From: Halopseudomonas pelagia
GTDB lineage: Bacteria; Pseudomonadota; Gammaproteobacteria; Pseudomonadales; Pseudomonadaceae
Assembly (NCBI RefSeq): GCF_009497895.1
Contig: NZ_CP033116.1
Coordinates: forward strand, 1,860,001 to 1,924,000
Reading direction: 5' to 3'
DNA length: 64,000 bases
Under the pieces are notes generated by a model. The model was not told where the DNA came from. It was given only the letters and a program-made list of their open reading frames with translations, and made no database searches. Positions 16,259-25,937 of this stretch are shown here, piece after piece; within the stretch, counting starts at the first letter, position 1, and the number at the start of each line of letters is the position of its first letter. The position numbers were made by a program, and so were the translations under genes.

Positions 16259-17053
16259 TTAGCCTTGTTGCCATGCCGGTTTGCGCTTTTCCAGAAAGGC
16301 GCTGAGTCCTTCCTGGCCCTCAGCGCTGACCCGGATGCCGGCAATAGCCGCTTCGGTATAACTGCGGACATCGCCGCTCGGCTCACCATGCTTAACGGTC
16401 TGCATCAGTGCCTTGGTTGCGCTCATGGCCTGGGGGCTGTTCAGCAGCAGGTTATCGACCCACTCCTGTAGCGCTACGTCCAGTTTCTCGGCCGGATAAC
16501 ATTCGGCAAGCAAGCCCAGTTCCTGTGCGCGTTCCCCGCTGAAACGCTCGGCGGTCAGGGCGTAGCGGCGCGCCGCCCGTTGTCCGATAGCCTGCACCAC
16601 GTAGGGGCTGATCACGGCGGGAAGCAAGCCGATACGCACCTCGGACAGGCTATACAGGCTGTCGTTGGTCCCAATGGCTATATCGCAGCAACTGATCAAA
16701 CCCAGCGCACCACCAAAGGCTGCCCCGTGTACCACGGCCAGAGTTGGCAGGCTGAGCTGCGCCAGACTGGCCATTAGTTGCCCCAGTTCCCTGGCGTCAC
16801 TCAGGTTGGCCTGGTAATCGAGCTTGGCGCATTCCTGCATCCAGGCCAGATCGGCTCCGGCAGAGAAATGCTTGCCGCGCCCGCGCAGCAGGAGAAACCG
16901 CAGCCCTTCGGTAGCCTGAACCTCGTCCATGGCCGCCAACAACTCACTGATCATCTCGGCATTGAAGGCATTGTTGCGTTCGGGCCGGTTCAGCCACAGG
17001 GTCGCTACGCCGTTGTCGCTGTATTCGAGTTCGATTGTCTTGAAGCTGGTCAT
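16259..17053 (-). CDS. liuC: Methylglutaconyl-CoA hydratase (crotonase fold)
   Basis: A 264-aa enoyl-CoA hydratase-family protein (LNRPERNNAFNAEMI; oxyanion loops HFSAGADL and HGAAFGGALGL; the LSEVRIGLLPAVISPYVV segment typical of LiuC). It hydrates 3-methylglutaconyl-CoA to HMG-CoA. I start at ATG 17053 with GAGAAAG upstream; the frame extends to 17116 but that N-terminal extension is not family-like. It lies between the two carboxylase subunit genes, the standard liu order. Confidence 0.92.
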   Translation of the reverse strand: MTSFKTIELEYSDNGVATLWLNRPERNNAFNAEMISELLAAMDEVQATEGLRFLLLRGRGKHFSAGADLAWMQECAKLDYQANLSDARELGQLMASLAQLSLPTLAVVHGAAFGGALGLISCCDIAIGTNDSLYSLSEVRIGLLPAVISPYVVQAIGQRAARRYALTAERFSGERAQELGLLAECYPAEKLDVALQEWVDNLLLNSPQAMSATKALMQTVKHGEPSGDVRSYTEAAIAGIRVSAEGQEGLSAFLEKRKPAWQQG

Positions 17054-17112
17054 GGCTTTCTCAATCCGTGTTGTGGCAATCAGCCGCCTGGGTGAAGCGG
17101 CGGCTGAAGCAA

Positions 17113-18720
17113 TCACATCCTGAACACCCCAAAGCGGGTCGGTACAATAGGCGCGTTTAGCGCGGCCGATATCGCCAACCCGAGCACGTCGCGGGTCTGC
17201 GCCGGGTCAATTACCCCGTCGTCCCACAACCGCGCGCTGGAGTAGTAGGGGTGACCCTGCCGCTCGTACTGCTCGAGAATCGGTTTGCGCAGCGTCTGTT
17301 CCTGCTCTGCGCTGAAGGTCTCGCCGGCGCGCTCAGCCTGCTCATGCTTGACCTGCACCAGCACGCCTGCGGCCTGTTCGCCGCCCATCACCGAAATGCG
17401 CGCATTTGGCCACATCCACAGGAAGCGCGGATCGTAGGCGCGGCCACACATGCCGTAGTTGCCGGCGCCGAAGCTGCCGCCGATGATCACGGTGAACTTG
17501 GGTACCTGGGCGCAGGCCACGGCCGTGACCAGTTTGGCACCGTGCTTGGCGATACCGCCGGCCTCGTATTTCTGCCCGACCATAAAGCCGGTGATGTTTT
17601 GCAGGAACAGCAGCGGAATGCCGCGCTGGCAGGCGAGCTCGATAAAGTGCGCGCCTTTTTGCGCGGACTCGGCGAATAGGATGCCATTGTTCGCCAGGAT
17701 CGCGACCGGATGCCCATGTAGGTGGGCAAAGCCGCACACCAGCGTGGTGCCATACAGCGCCTTGAATTCGTCGAACTGGCTGTCGTCGACCAGGCGAGCA
17801 ATCACTTCGCGTACATCAAAGGGCTGCTTGGCATCGGCCGGGATGATGCCGTACAGCTCGTCGCTGGCGTAACGCGGATTGATTGGTGCGCGGCAGTTCA
17901 GCTCACCCTGTTTGCGCCAGTTCAGATTAGCGATGCAGCGGCGGGCCAGGGCCAGAGCGTGTTCGTCGTTCTCGGCATAGTGATCGGCCACGCCTGAGGT
18001 CTTGCAGTGCACATCGGCGCCACCCAGATCCTCGGCGCTGACCACCTCACCGGTGGCGGCTTTGACCAGCGGTGGGCCGGCAAGAAAAATGGTTGCCTGG
18101 TTGCGTACCATGATCGCTTCGTCTGCCATCGCTGGCACATAGGCTCCGCCTGCGGTACAGGAGCCCATGACCACGGCAATCTGCGGAATGCCCTGGGCGC
18201 TCATGTTGGCCTGATTGAAGAAGATGCGGCCGAAGTGTTCGCGGTCGGGGAATACCTCATCCTGGCGTGGCAGGTTGGCGCCGCCGGAATCCACCAGATA
18301 GATGCACGGCAGGCGGTTCTGCTGGGCGATGGTCTGCGCGCGCAGGTGTTTTTTTACCGTCAGCGGGTAATAGGAGCCGCCTTTGACCGTTGCGTCGTTG
18401 GCCACGATCATGCATTCGACACCTTCCACGCGCCCGATGCCAGCGATCAGGCCGGCGGCGGGAACGTCTTCACCGTAGACCTCATGTGCGGTCAGTTGGC
18501 CGATTTCCAGAAACGGCGAACCTGGGTCGAGCAGGGCATCGATGCGCTGGCGGGGCAACAGTTTGCCGCGCGAGATGTGGCGCTCCTGTGCCTTGGCACC
18601 GCCGCCTTCGGCAACCCGCGCCAGCAACGCTTGCAGGTCAGTCACCAGTGTCTGCATGGCCGAACAATTAGCCGCATAATCTGGCGCGTTGCGATTGATT
18701 TGACTGTTGAGAATACTCAT
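17113..18720 (-). CDS. liuB: Methylcrotonyl-CoA carboxylase, carboxyltransferase beta subunit
   Basis: A 535-aa carboxyltransferase with the two crotonase-like halves: N-terminal half with [18 protein letters not shown] and C-terminal half with [27 protein letters not shown] shared in pattern by all MCC beta subunits (quoted in pieces: [27 protein letters not shown]). It transfers the carboxyl group from biotin on LiuD to 3-methylcrotonyl-CoA. The RBS AAAGAGATGATCC precedes the ATG. A 20-bp tandem repeat separates it from liuA. Confidence 0.94.
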   Translation of the reverse strand: MSILNSQINRNAPDYAANCSAMQTLVTDLQALLARVAEGGGAKAQERHISRGKLLPRQRIDALLDPGSPFLEIGQLTAHEVYGEDVPAAGLIAGIGRVEGVECMIVANDATVKGGSYYPLTVKKHLRAQTIAQQNRLPCIYLVDSGGANLPRQDEVFPDREHFGRIFFNQANMSAQGIPQIAVVMGSCTAGGAYVPAMADEAIMVRNQATIFLAGPPLVKAATGEVVSAEDLGGADVHCKTSGVADHYAENDEHALALARRCIANLNWRKQGELNCRAPINPRYASDELYGIIPADAKQPFDVREVIARLVDDSQFDEFKALYGTTLVCGFAHLHGHPVAILANNGILFAESAQKGAHFIELACQRGIPLLFLQNITGFMVGQKYEAGGIAKHGAKLVTAVACAQVPKFTVIIGGSFGAGNYGMCGRAYDPRFLWMWPNARISVMGGEQAAGVLVQVKHEQAERAGETFSAEQEQTLRKPILEQYERQGHPYYSSARLWDDGVIDPAQTRDVLGLAISAALNAPIVPTRFGVFRM

Positions 18721-18748
18721 GGATCATCTCTTTTTATAAGGGCGCTTC

Positions 18749-18788
18749 TTATGAGGAGGCCTCACCGGTTATGAGGAGGCTTCACCGG
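18749..18788 (+). repeat. 20-bp tandem duplication at the end of liuA
   Basis: TTATGAGGAGGCCTCACCGG (18749-18768) is followed immediately by the same 20 bases with one mismatch (18769-18788). The second unit contains the liuA stop codon, so the other copy lies in the liuA-liuB spacer. It looks like a replication-slippage duplication. Confidence 0.8.
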
Positions 18789-19963
18789 GTCTCGTTGAAG
18801 AGTTCGCGCCCGATCAGCATGCGCCGTATCTCACTGGTACCTGCGCCAATCTCATACAATTTTGCGTCGCGCCAGATGCGGCCGGTAGGGTAATCATTGA
18901 TGTAACCGTTGCCGCCAAGGATCTGGATTGCTTCACCGGCCATCCACGTGGCTTTCTCGGCGGTGTACAGAATTACGCCCGCACAGTCCTTGCGCACCTG
19001 CCGGACATGCCCACTGCCCATCGCGTCGAGGTATTTGCCCACGCTGTAGAGATAAGCGCGGCAGGCCTGAAGGGTGCTGTACATGTCAGCGACCTTGCCC
19101 TGAATGAGCTGGAACTCGCCGATGCTCTGACCGAACTGTTTGCGGTCGTGGATATAGGGCGTGACGATATCCATGGACGCCTGCATCAGCCCCATCGGGC
19201 CACCGCTCAGCACGGCGCGTTCGTAATCCAGCCCGCTCATCAGCACCTTGGTGCCTTCACCCAGGCCGCCGAGAATGTTTTCTTCCGGGACTTCAACGTT
19301 GTTGAATACCAGCTCACCGGTGTGCGAGCCGCGCATGCCGAGCTTGTCGAGCTTTTGCGCGACGGAGAAGCCGGGGGTGTCGGTATCCAGAATAAAGGCG
19401 GTCATGCCCTTGGCTCCAGCGGCGAGATCAGTCTTGGCGTAGACCACCAATACGTGGCAATCAGGGCCATTGGTGATCCACATCTTGGTACCGTTCAGTA
19501 CGTAGCGGTCGCCTTTCTTGTCGGCGCGCAGTTTCATGGAGACCACGTCGGAGCCGGCATTCGGCTCGCTCATGGCCAGGGCGCCGATGTGCTCGCCGGA
19601 GATCAGTTTGGGCAGGAACTTCTGTTTCTGCGCTTCGCTGCCGTTGCGGTGAATCTGGTTCACACAGAGATTCGAATGGGCACCGTAAGACAGGCCAATG
19701 CCACCGGCCGCGCGGGAGATTTCCTCCATGGCGATCATGTGCGCCAGGTAGCCCATACCTGAGCCACCGTATTCTTCAGCAACGGTAAGGCCAAGCAGGC
19801 CCATGTCGCCGAACTTGCGCCACAGATCCATCGGAAACTCGTCGGTACGGTCGGCTTCGGCGGCACGCGGGGCGATTTCCTTGGCAGCAAAGCCGGCAAC
19901 CGAATCACGCAGCATGTCGATGTCTTCACCAAGAAAAAAATCCAGTCCGGGTATCGTGCTCAT
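18782..19963 (-). CDS. liuA: Isovaleryl-CoA dehydrogenase
   Basis: A 393-aa acyl-CoA dehydrogenase: [19 protein letters not shown] N-domain, [15 protein letters not shown] and [19 protein letters not shown] flavin-binding region, and C-terminal [20 protein letters not shown] followed by [12 protein letters not shown]. It oxidises isovaleryl-CoA to 3-methylcrotonyl-CoA. ATG 19963 ([20 protein letters not shown]) has CAGGAG upstream and leaves 25 bp to the upstream oxidoreductase gene; the longer frame to 20140 would overlap it and is not family-like. First step of the Liu set. Confidence 0.94.
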   Translation of the reverse strand: MSTIPGLDFFLGEDIDMLRDSVAGFAAKEIAPRAAEADRTDEFPMDLWRKFGDMGLLGLTVAEEYGGSGMGYLAHMIAMEEISRAAGGIGLSYGAHSNLCVNQIHRNGSEAQKQKFLPKLISGEHIGALAMSEPNAGSDVVSMKLRADKKGDRYVLNGTKMWITNGPDCHVLVVYAKTDLAAGAKGMTAFILDTDTPGFSVAQKLDKLGMRGSHTGELVFNNVEVPEENILGGLGEGTKVLMSGLDYERAVLSGGPMGLMQASMDIVTPYIHDRKQFGQSIGEFQLIQGKVADMYSTLQACRAYLYSVGKYLDAMGSGHVRQVRKDCAGVILYTAEKATWMAGEAIQILGGNGYINDYPTGRIWRDAKLYEIGAGTSEIRRMLIGRELFNETR

Positions 19964-19988
19964 TTTCTTGTACTCCTGTTCTTGTGGT

Positions 19989-22900
19989 TTAGAGCTGCGT
20001 GGCCTGGATGCGCGCATCCTGGGTGGTCGCATCATGGAATTGAGCCTTTTGCTCATTGCGCCATGCGGATAACAAGCGAGCATGTTGAGCGTGGGCTTGA
20101 TCAAGATAGCGTTCCTTAACCGGGCCATAGCCACGAACAATGTCAGGCAGGTTGGTCAGCTCGATAGCGATTGGCAGTTTCTCGGCGCTAAGCTTCTCAA
20201 GCACCTCGTCAAGAATGCCTTCATAGATTGCCAGCCATTCGCGTTCGACCTTGCGCTCGGCGGTGTAGCCGAAGGGGTCGATGATCGAGTTTCGCAGGAA
20301 TTTCATTCTTGCCAGCAGCTTGAAGCTGCGCATCATCCAAGGGCCGAAGCTGCGTTTTTTTGGCTCTTCGCCAGGCTTGGCGTTGTTCATGATGGGCGGA
20401 GCGAGATGGAAGTTGAGTTTGTAGTTTCCCTCAAACTGCGCTTCGATCTTTTTCATGAAGTCGCCATTGGTGAACAGTCGAGCCACCTCGTATTCATCCT
20501 TGGTAGCCAGCACCTTGAAATAATTACGCGCCACAGTTTCAGTCAGCTTGCCGGGCTCGCCAGCAATCCGCGTTTCAGCATCACGGAACTGCTGCACGCG
20601 AGCCAGGTACTTTTCTCCCAGTTTGGCGTTCTGATACTCGGTCAGGGTCGTTATACGGCGCTGGATGACCTCATCCAGGTTCTGCGACAGGTGCTGCCCG
20701 GCGGATTTGCTGCTGTTGCTGTCGATCAGGTTGCGCAGGCGTGGCAGGTCGACGGCAGCACGGCGGCCCCAATCGAATGCCTTAAGGTTGAACTCAATAG
20801 CCGTTCCATTCAGCTCGATGGCCTGAACCAGCGATTCTTGTGCGACCGGCAACCAGCCCTTCTGATAGGCGAAGCCGAGCATAAAGGTGTTGGTAGCGAT
20901 CGAGTCGCCCATCAGTGCGGTGGCGATGCGGCTGGCATCAAGGAAAGTCGATTGACCCTCGCCAACAGCATCAGCGATCTGCGCCGACATGGCCTGGGTG
21001 CGGAACTTCGGATCCGGGTGCGCTTCGAGGTTGCCGCTCTCGGCCTGCATGGCAAAGGTGCGCACGAACTCGCTGGTGATGCTTTCGTCGGAGTTCACTA
21101 CCGCGTGGGTTACTCCTTGACGCAGCTTTTCCAGAGTTTCGTTATTGGCGCTGACCACCAGGTCGCAACCCAGCAACAGGCTGGTTTCGCCTGCGGCAAT
21201 ACGGGGCGCATGCAGTTGCGATTGCTCGGCAGCAATGCGGATATGCGACCACACGGCGCCGCCTTTCTGCGCCATGCCGGCCATATCCAGATTCAGAACG
21301 CCTTTGCCTTCGATGTAGGCAGCCATGCCGAGCAGCGCGCCGATGGTCACCACGCCGGTGCCGCCTACGCCAGTGACCAGGATGCTGTAGGGCTGATCCA
21401 GTGAGGCCATGGCCGGGGTGGGCAGATGCCATTCATCGGCGCCGGTGTTGCCCAGCGCCTTGGCCTTGCGCAATGCGCCGCCTTCCACGGTCACGAAGCT
21501 CGGGCAAAAGCCCGACAGGCAGGAGAAATCCTTGTTGCACGATGACTGATCGATGCTGCGCTTCTGGCCGAATTCGGTATCGACAGTCACCACTGACATG
21601 CAATTGGATTTGCTACTGCAATCGCCACAACCCTCGCATACCGCCTGGTTGATCACCACCCGGCGGGCAGGATCAGGGAACTTGCCGCGCTTGCGACGGC
21701 GGCGTTTTTCCGCAGCGCAGGTCTGATCGTAGACGATGGCGGACACGCCCTCGAACTCGCGCAACTCCTTTTGCAGCTTTTCCATATCATCGCGGTGCAG
21801 CACTGGCACGCCCTCTGCCAAGTCCGTCACTGATGCGTATTTTTCCGGCTCATCTGTGACAACCGCAATGCGTTTGACGCCTTCGGCCGCCAGTTGCTGA
21901 GTGATCTGTGGCACCGTGAGGATGCCATCCACCGGCTGTCCACCGGTCATGGCAACAGCATCGTTGTACAGGATCTTGTAGGTCATCTGGACCTTGGCAG
22001 CGACGGCGGCACGGATTGCCAGGATGCCGGAATGGAAATAGGTACCGTCACCAAGGTTGGCGAATACGTGCTTGGTAGTGGTGAATGGCGCCTGGCCGAT
22101 CCAGGCCACGCCTTCGCCACCCATCTGACTGAACGTCTGGGTCTGCGGATAAATCCAAGCGGCCATGTAATGACAGCCGATGCCCGCTAGCGCGCGGCTG
22201 CCTTGTGGAACTTTGGTGGAAATATTGTGCGGGCAACCCGAGCAGTAATGCGGCACGCGATCCATCAATGCGCCCAGTACGTTTTTGGTGGTGAGCTGTG
22301 CCTCGAGCTGTTGTAACCGCAGTTGCAGTCGTTCGTCGGGGTGTAAGCGCAGAATTCGCTTGGCCAGAGCGCGGGCGATGTGTGCCGGAGTCAGTTCACT
22401 GATGGCCGGAAGCAGCCAATCGGTGTGGGGCATGCTCCACTCACCCTTGTCGTCGAACTTACCAACGATGCGGGGCCTTACGTCTTCACGCCAGTTGTAC
22501 AGCTCTTCTTTCATTTGGTATTCGATCATGTGGCGCTTTTCTTCCACCACGATGATTTCTTCCAGACCCTCAGCAAAATGGCGCACGCCTTCGGCTTCCA
22601 GAGGCCAGACCATGCCCACTTTGTAAACCCGCAGGCCCATCTGCTGCACCTGCTCTGCATCAATGCCGAGCATCTCCAGCGCCTGGCACACGTCCAGATA
22701 GGATTTGCCTGCGGTGATGATGCCGATTCGCGCATTAGGCGAGTCCATTACCACGCGGTCGATACGATTGGCCCGGGCGTATGCCAATGCCGCATAAAGC
22801 TTATGTTCGAGCAGGCGTTGTTCCTGAGCCAACGGTGGGTCGGGCCAGCGGATGTTCAGGCCGCCTTCGGGGATCTGGAAGTCAGGAATGATCGATTCGA

Positions 22901-23552
22901 CGCGGAACGGATCGATATCGACAATTGCTGCGCTCTCAACAGTATCGGCGACGGCCTTCAGCGCCACCCAGCAACCGGAGTAACGCGACATCGCCCAGCC
23001 ATGAATACCGTAATCCAGGTATTCCTGCACACCAGAAGGCGCCAGAACCGGCATCATCACGGCTTTAAAGATATGCTCAGTCTGGTGAGGCAGTGAAGAG
23101 GAGCGGGCGCCATGGTCGTCACCGGCGACAGCCAGTACGCCACCAAATTTCGATGTGCCGGCGGCATTGGCATGGCGGAATACGTCTCCGGAGCGGTCAA
23201 CGCCCGGGCCTTTGCCGTACCACATACCGAACACACCGTCATAGGTTGCGCCTTCAAAGATGTTGACCTGCTGGGTCCCCCAGATGGAGGTGGCCGCAAG
23301 CTCCTCGTTGACGCCTGGCTGGAACTGGGTGTGGCTCTCTTTTAGGTAATCCCGAGCACGCCACAGGTGCTGGTCAAAGCCGCCGAGGGGCGAGCCCCGA
23401 TAGCCGGAGATAAATCCTGCGGTATTCAGCCCAGCTGCCAGGTCGCGCTGGCGCTGCATGATCGGCAGGCGCACCAGTGCCTGAACGCCGGTCATCAGTT
23501 GATAGCCGCTTATCTGGGTATACTTGTCATCAAGCGAGAGGGACGTTCCCAT
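19989..23552 (-). CDS. Indolepyruvate ferredoxin oxidoreductase family protein (fused 2-oxoacid oxidoreductase)
   Basis: A 1187-aa single-chain 2-oxoacid:ferredoxin oxidoreductase. Order: pyrimidine-binding TPP domain (residues 15-390, [15 protein letters not shown]), pyrophosphate-binding TPP domain (437-610, HYCSGCPHN and GDGTYFHSG), a cysteine cluster near 639-683 (VCEGCGDC, C651, C672, C678, C683) that probably holds iron-sulfur centres, a gamma domain (about 710-900, [20 protein letters not shown]) and a C-terminal extension. Such fusions decarboxylate aryl- or branched-chain 2-oxoacids to acyl-CoA. As first gene before liuA it could supply isovaleryl-CoA from 2-oxoisocaproate. The leucine substrate is inference; the family name implies indolepyruvate. 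Confidence 0.9.
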   Translation of the reverse strand: MGTSLSLDDKYTQISGYQLMTGVQALVRLPIMQRQRDLAAGLNTAGFISGYRGSPLGGFDQHLWRARDYLKESHTQFQPGVNEELAATSIWGTQQVNIFEGATYDGVFGMWYGKGPGVDRSGDVFRHANAAGTSKFGGVLAVAGDDHGARSSSLPHQTEHIFKAVMMPVLAPSGVQEYLDYGIHGWAMSRYSGCWVALKAVADTVESAAIVDIDPFRVESIIPDFQIPEGGLNIRWPDPPLAQEQRLLEHKLYAALAYARANRIDRVVMDSPNARIGIITAGKSYLDVCQALEMLGIDAEQVQQMGLRVYKVGMVWPLEAEGVRHFAEGLEEIIVVEEKRHMIEYQMKEELYNWREDVRPRIVGKFDDKGEWSMPHTDWLLPAISELTPAHIARALAKRILRLHPDERLQLRLQQLEAQLTTKNVLGALMDRVPHYCSGCPHNISTKVPQGSRALAGIGCHYMAAWIYPQTQTFSQMGGEGVAWIGQAPFTTTKHVFANLGDGTYFHSGILAIRAAVAAKVQMTYKILYNDAVAMTGGQPVDGILTVPQITQQLAAEGVKRIAVVTDEPEKYASVTDLAEGVPVLHRDDMEKLQKELREFEGVSAIVYDQTCAAEKRRRRKRGKFPDPARRVVINQAVCEGCGDCSSKSNCMSVVTVDTEFGQKRSIDQSSCNKDFSCLSGFCPSFVTVEGGALRKAKALGNTGADEWHLPTPAMASLDQPYSILVTGVGGTGVVTIGALLGMAAYIEGKGVLNLDMAGMAQKGGAVWSHIRIAAEQSQLHAPRIAAGETSLLLGCDLVVSANNETLEKLRQGVTHAVVNSDESITSEFVRTFAMQAESGNLEAHPDPKFRTQAMSAQIADAVGEGQSTFLDASRIATALMGDSIATNTFMLGFAYQKGWLPVAQESLVQAIELNGTAIEFNLKAFDWGRRAAVDLPRLRNLIDSNSSKSAGQHLSQNLDEVIQRRITTLTEYQNAKLGEKYLARVQQFRDAETRIAGEPGKLTETVARNYFKVLATKDEYEVARLFTNGDFMKKIEAQFEGNYKLNFHLAPPIMNNAKPGEEPKKRSFGPWMMRSFKLLARMKFLRNSIIDPFGYTAERKVEREWLAIYEGILDEVLEKLSAEKLPIAIELTNLPDIVRGYGPVKERYLDQAHAQHARLLSAWRNEQKAQFHDATTQDARIQATQL

Positions 23553-23660
23553 GGCTGCTCATTACCTGTTTTATTCTGTTTTATGGCTACTGCTGTTCAC
23601 GGTAGGGCGAGATTGCTGGAGTATATGAAGGGGTGCTGGTATCGTAAATTTATAAAAACT

Positions 23661-23674
23661 AGATACAGGTATCT
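23661..23674 (+). promoter_or_regulatory. Palindromic operator candidate in the LysR-oxidoreductase divergent promoter
   Basis: AGATACAGGTATCT is a perfect 14-bp palindrome containing ATAC-N2-GTAT, which fits the T-N11-A rule for LysR-type sites. It lies 10 bases before the lysR ATG and about 110 bp upstream of the oxidoreductase start, so it would serve autoregulation and divergent control. Confidence 0.6.
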
Positions 23675-23683
23675 GAAAAACAA

Positions 23684-24592
23684 ATGTCAAATCATGATAT
23701 CTCCATGCGCCAGCTGCGCTATTTCGTTGCCGCTGCGGAGACCGGTCAATTTTCTCAAGCAGCGAGCAAAGTGCATGTCTCGCAGTCCGCAATCACCACT
23801 GCAGTGATGCAGCTAGAAGAGCGCTTAGGTGTGAAGCTGTTCGAGCGGATGCCTTACGGGGTCAGCCTGACGGCGGAGGGCAACAAGTTTCTCCAGCATG
23901 CAAGCCACATCCTCGACACATTGCAGGATGCGCTTAGTGAGCCGTTCTTTCTCAGCCATGCAATTAACGGGGTGGTAAGGGTAGGGGCGTCGTATACGGT
24001 GCTGGGCTATTTCCTGCCTAATTTGCTGGCGCGGTTCAAACGCAGTTATCCCGATGTAGAAATCGATCTGATCGATATGGACCGTGGGAGTATTGAAGCG
24101 GCAGTCAAATCGGGCGATTTGGACGTCGGCTTGATTGTGACCTCCAATGCCAGCGACCTCGGAGGCTTGGAGCACAGCGTGCTGATCAGGTCGCGCAGAC
24201 AACTGTGGCTGTCGTCCAGCCATCCCTTGATGCAGTCGGCATCTATCACCTTGAAGGATATAGCCGGATACGCTTACATCATGCCCACGGTGGATGAAGG
24301 TGAGCCATCGGCGCTGCGCTATTGGCATAGCCAGAACCTGGAGCCGCAGGTGGCTTTTCGTACCTCTTCGATGGAATCGCTACGCGGGCTGGTGGCCCAC
24401 GGTTTTGGCGTGACAATCTTGTCAGACATGCTCTATCGCGCCTGGTCGCTGGAAGGCAAAAGGATTGAAATCCGCCCGCTGACCGATGCTGTGCCGCCGA
24501 TGGAGCTAGGCTTGATCTGGCGCGAAGGCGTCAGCCTGAACGAGGCTGCCAGTGCCTTTCAGCAGTTCCTCATTCATGCTTGCGGCTCCTGA
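23684..24592 (+). CDS. LysR-family transcriptional regulator
   Basis: A 302-aa LysR regulator: N-terminal winged helix (MRQLRYFVAAAETGQFSQAA, then VSQSAITTAVMQLEERLG) and a C-terminal substrate-binding-like effector domain from about residue 95 (RVGASYTVLGYFLPNLLARF). The ATG at 23684 lacks a strong ribosome site; M8 at 23705 is an alternative. It is transcribed away from the liu-type operon and probably controls it, taking the place of the MerR-type LiuR that usually precedes liu genes in Pseudomonas. The inducer is unknown; a branched-chain acyl-CoA or 2-oxoacid would make sense. Confidence 0.9.
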   Translation: MSNHDISMRQLRYFVAAAETGQFSQAASKVHVSQSAITTAVMQLEERLGVKLFERMPYGVSLTAEGNKFLQHASHILDTLQDALSEPFFLSHAINGVVRVGASYTVLGYFLPNLLARFKRSYPDVEIDLIDMDRGSIEAAVKSGDLDVGLIVTSNASDLGGLEHSVLIRSRRQLWLSSSHPLMQSASITLKDIAGYAYIMPTVDEGEPSALRYWHSQNLEPQVAFRTSSMESLRGLVAHGFGVTILSDMLYRAWSLEGKRIEIRPLTDAVPPMELGLIWREGVSLNEAASAFQQFLIHACGS

Positions 24593-24630
24593 GGAGCTGT
24601 TGATGGCTAGTCAGGCGCTGGCCGTATTCC

Positions 24631-24662
24631 GAAAATGCGGCTCAACCCTTAGCCGCATTTTC
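24631..24662. terminator. Bidirectional rho-independent terminator
   Basis: GAAAATGCGGCT (24631-24642) pairs perfectly with AGCCGCATTTTC (24651-24662) over an 8-base loop. The A/T flanks give a U-tract in both directions. It separates the convergent LysR gene and SDR gene and overlaps the SDR's last codons. Confidence 0.8.
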
Positions 24663-25493
24663 TCTGCGCTGCCTGATTGACTCGGCGAAGTCGCGCTTTA
24701 ACGTGGGGAAATACGCTATCTGTCCGCCCATGCCGCCGGCAATATCGATAGACGCACCGCTGATGAAGTTCGCGTAGTCACTGGCAAGGAACAGTGCCAT
24801 GCCAGCCACGTCCTCGGGGCGGCCGTAGCGCCCAAGTGGTACTACCTTCATGACCATTTCATCAAATTCTTCGCGGGTTACGCCTGGCCCCATTTCCTTG
24901 AAGTGCCGATCCCACTGGCCGGTATCGATCCAGCCCATGTTCAACGAGTTGACTAGAATGTTGTCCTTAGGTAGCGACATGCCGAGCGATTTTGACAGGG
25001 CCACACAGGAGGCGCGGTTGATCACGGACGGGATACCCTCTGGGGTTGGGACTACCCCTGCAAGCGCGTTGATTTCAATAATCCTGCCCCAGCGCTGCTT
25101 TCGCATAAAAGGCACTACGGCCTGTACAAAGCGAAAGTGACCCATTTGCAGTATGTTGGCGTGCGCAAGGATGTCTTCAGGAGTGAGGGTGTCCAGATTC
25201 CCGCCCTTGCCCTGGCCCGCGTTATTCACCAGTACATCCACACCGCCCCAGGTTTCAGCCACCTCTGCAACGAATGCTTGTACTGCCGCAGTATCAGTCA
25301 CATCTACAGATCGAGCGATGACTGCTGCCCCACTGCTTCCTAACGCCTTGCCGGTATCTGAAATTGCCTGGAGATCACGCGCACAGACAGCCACTTTTGC
25401 GCCGTCCTCGGCAAAGGCTTTGGCTATTGCCCGGCCAATACCTCGGGAGGCACCTGTAATGATTACGCGCTTACCCTTTAAATCAATATTCAT
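24642..25493 (-). CDS. SDR-family oxidoreductase with atypical active site
   Basis: A 283-aa short-chain dehydrogenase. The cofactor site is normal (TGASRGIG, residues 13-20; NNAG, 90-93), but the catalytic segment is not: where Ser and YxxxK are expected it reads INALAG and GIPSVINRASCVALSKSL, so Ser is replaced by Ala and neither the Tyr nor the Lys is present. This matches a divergent SDR group with NRA in place of YxxxK, whose chemistry I cannot name. It is monocistronic, ends at a strong terminator, and is divergent from the DUF1302 operon. A direct repeat (25554-25587) lies 60-95 bp upstream. Confidence 0.82.
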   Translation of the reverse strand: MNIDLKGKRVIITGASRGIGRAIAKAFAEDGAKVAVCARDLQAISDTGKALGSSGAAVIARSVDVTDTAAVQAFVAEVAETWGGVDVLVNNAGQGKGGNLDTLTPEDILAHANILQMGHFRFVQAVVPFMRKQRWGRIIEINALAGVVPTPEGIPSVINRASCVALSKSLGMSLPKDNILVNSLNMGWIDTGQWDRHFKEMGPGVTREEFDEMVMKVVPLGRYGRPEDVAGMALFLASDYANFISGASIDIAGGMGGQIAYFPTLKRDFAESIRQRRENAAKG

Positions 25494-25553
25494 ACATTCT
25501 CCGTGATGATAAAAGGCGCACTTTTGGCCCGCCAGTTTTGCCCAGAGGTGCCT

Positions 25554-25587
25554 AAATAGGCGCGTCTTGGGTCAGAAATAGGTGCGT
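25554..25587 (+). repeat. Direct repeat AAATAGGYGCGT, 22-bp period, upstream of the divergent SDR
   Basis: AAATAGGCGCGT (25554-25565) and AAATAGGTGCGT (25576-25587) are spaced two helical turns apart, 60-95 bp upstream of the minus-strand SDR start. Such spacing suits a regulator binding one DNA face (for example AraC/XylS type), but no second locus with this repeat was seen. Confidence 0.45.
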
Positions 25588-25756
25588 GACACGTCGGACA
25601 CTAGAGAAAAATAGAAACACAAATTGAACAAAAGACAAAATTATGTTTAATTTATTGAGTGAGGTGATGATTTAAAAAGGGTGATCGCCCGGTTTTTCGC
25701 CCTTTTGGGCAGATTCAGTAATGGTTGCGCAAACTCGGTTTATGGTTTGTTGTGTT

Positions 25757-25791
25757 AATCTGAATGCAGAATGTAAATCTTGATATGGAAT
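25757..25791 (-). promoter_or_regulatory. 35-bp double-dyad operator candidate, site 3
   Basis: Read on the minus strand: ATTCCATATCAAGATT then ATTCTGCATTCAGATT, 19 bp start to start, aligned without gaps to sites 1 and 2. It lies 147 bp upstream of the DUF1302 ATG in the 444-bp gap 25494-25937. That gap otherwise holds only the direct repeat at 25554 and small GC-rich hairpins, and no gene. Confidence 0.68.
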
Positions 25792-25937
25792 TATGTTATT
25801 TGTTCGGCTAGGATGGCTACACGCTGAACTGAGCGCGACAGGCTAAGCCCACCGGGGCTGTGGTTGAAAGGCGCTTGTGGCCTTGCAGCGATACGCGATG
25901 TTTCATTAGCCACTGAAAATAAAAACAAGGAACACAG

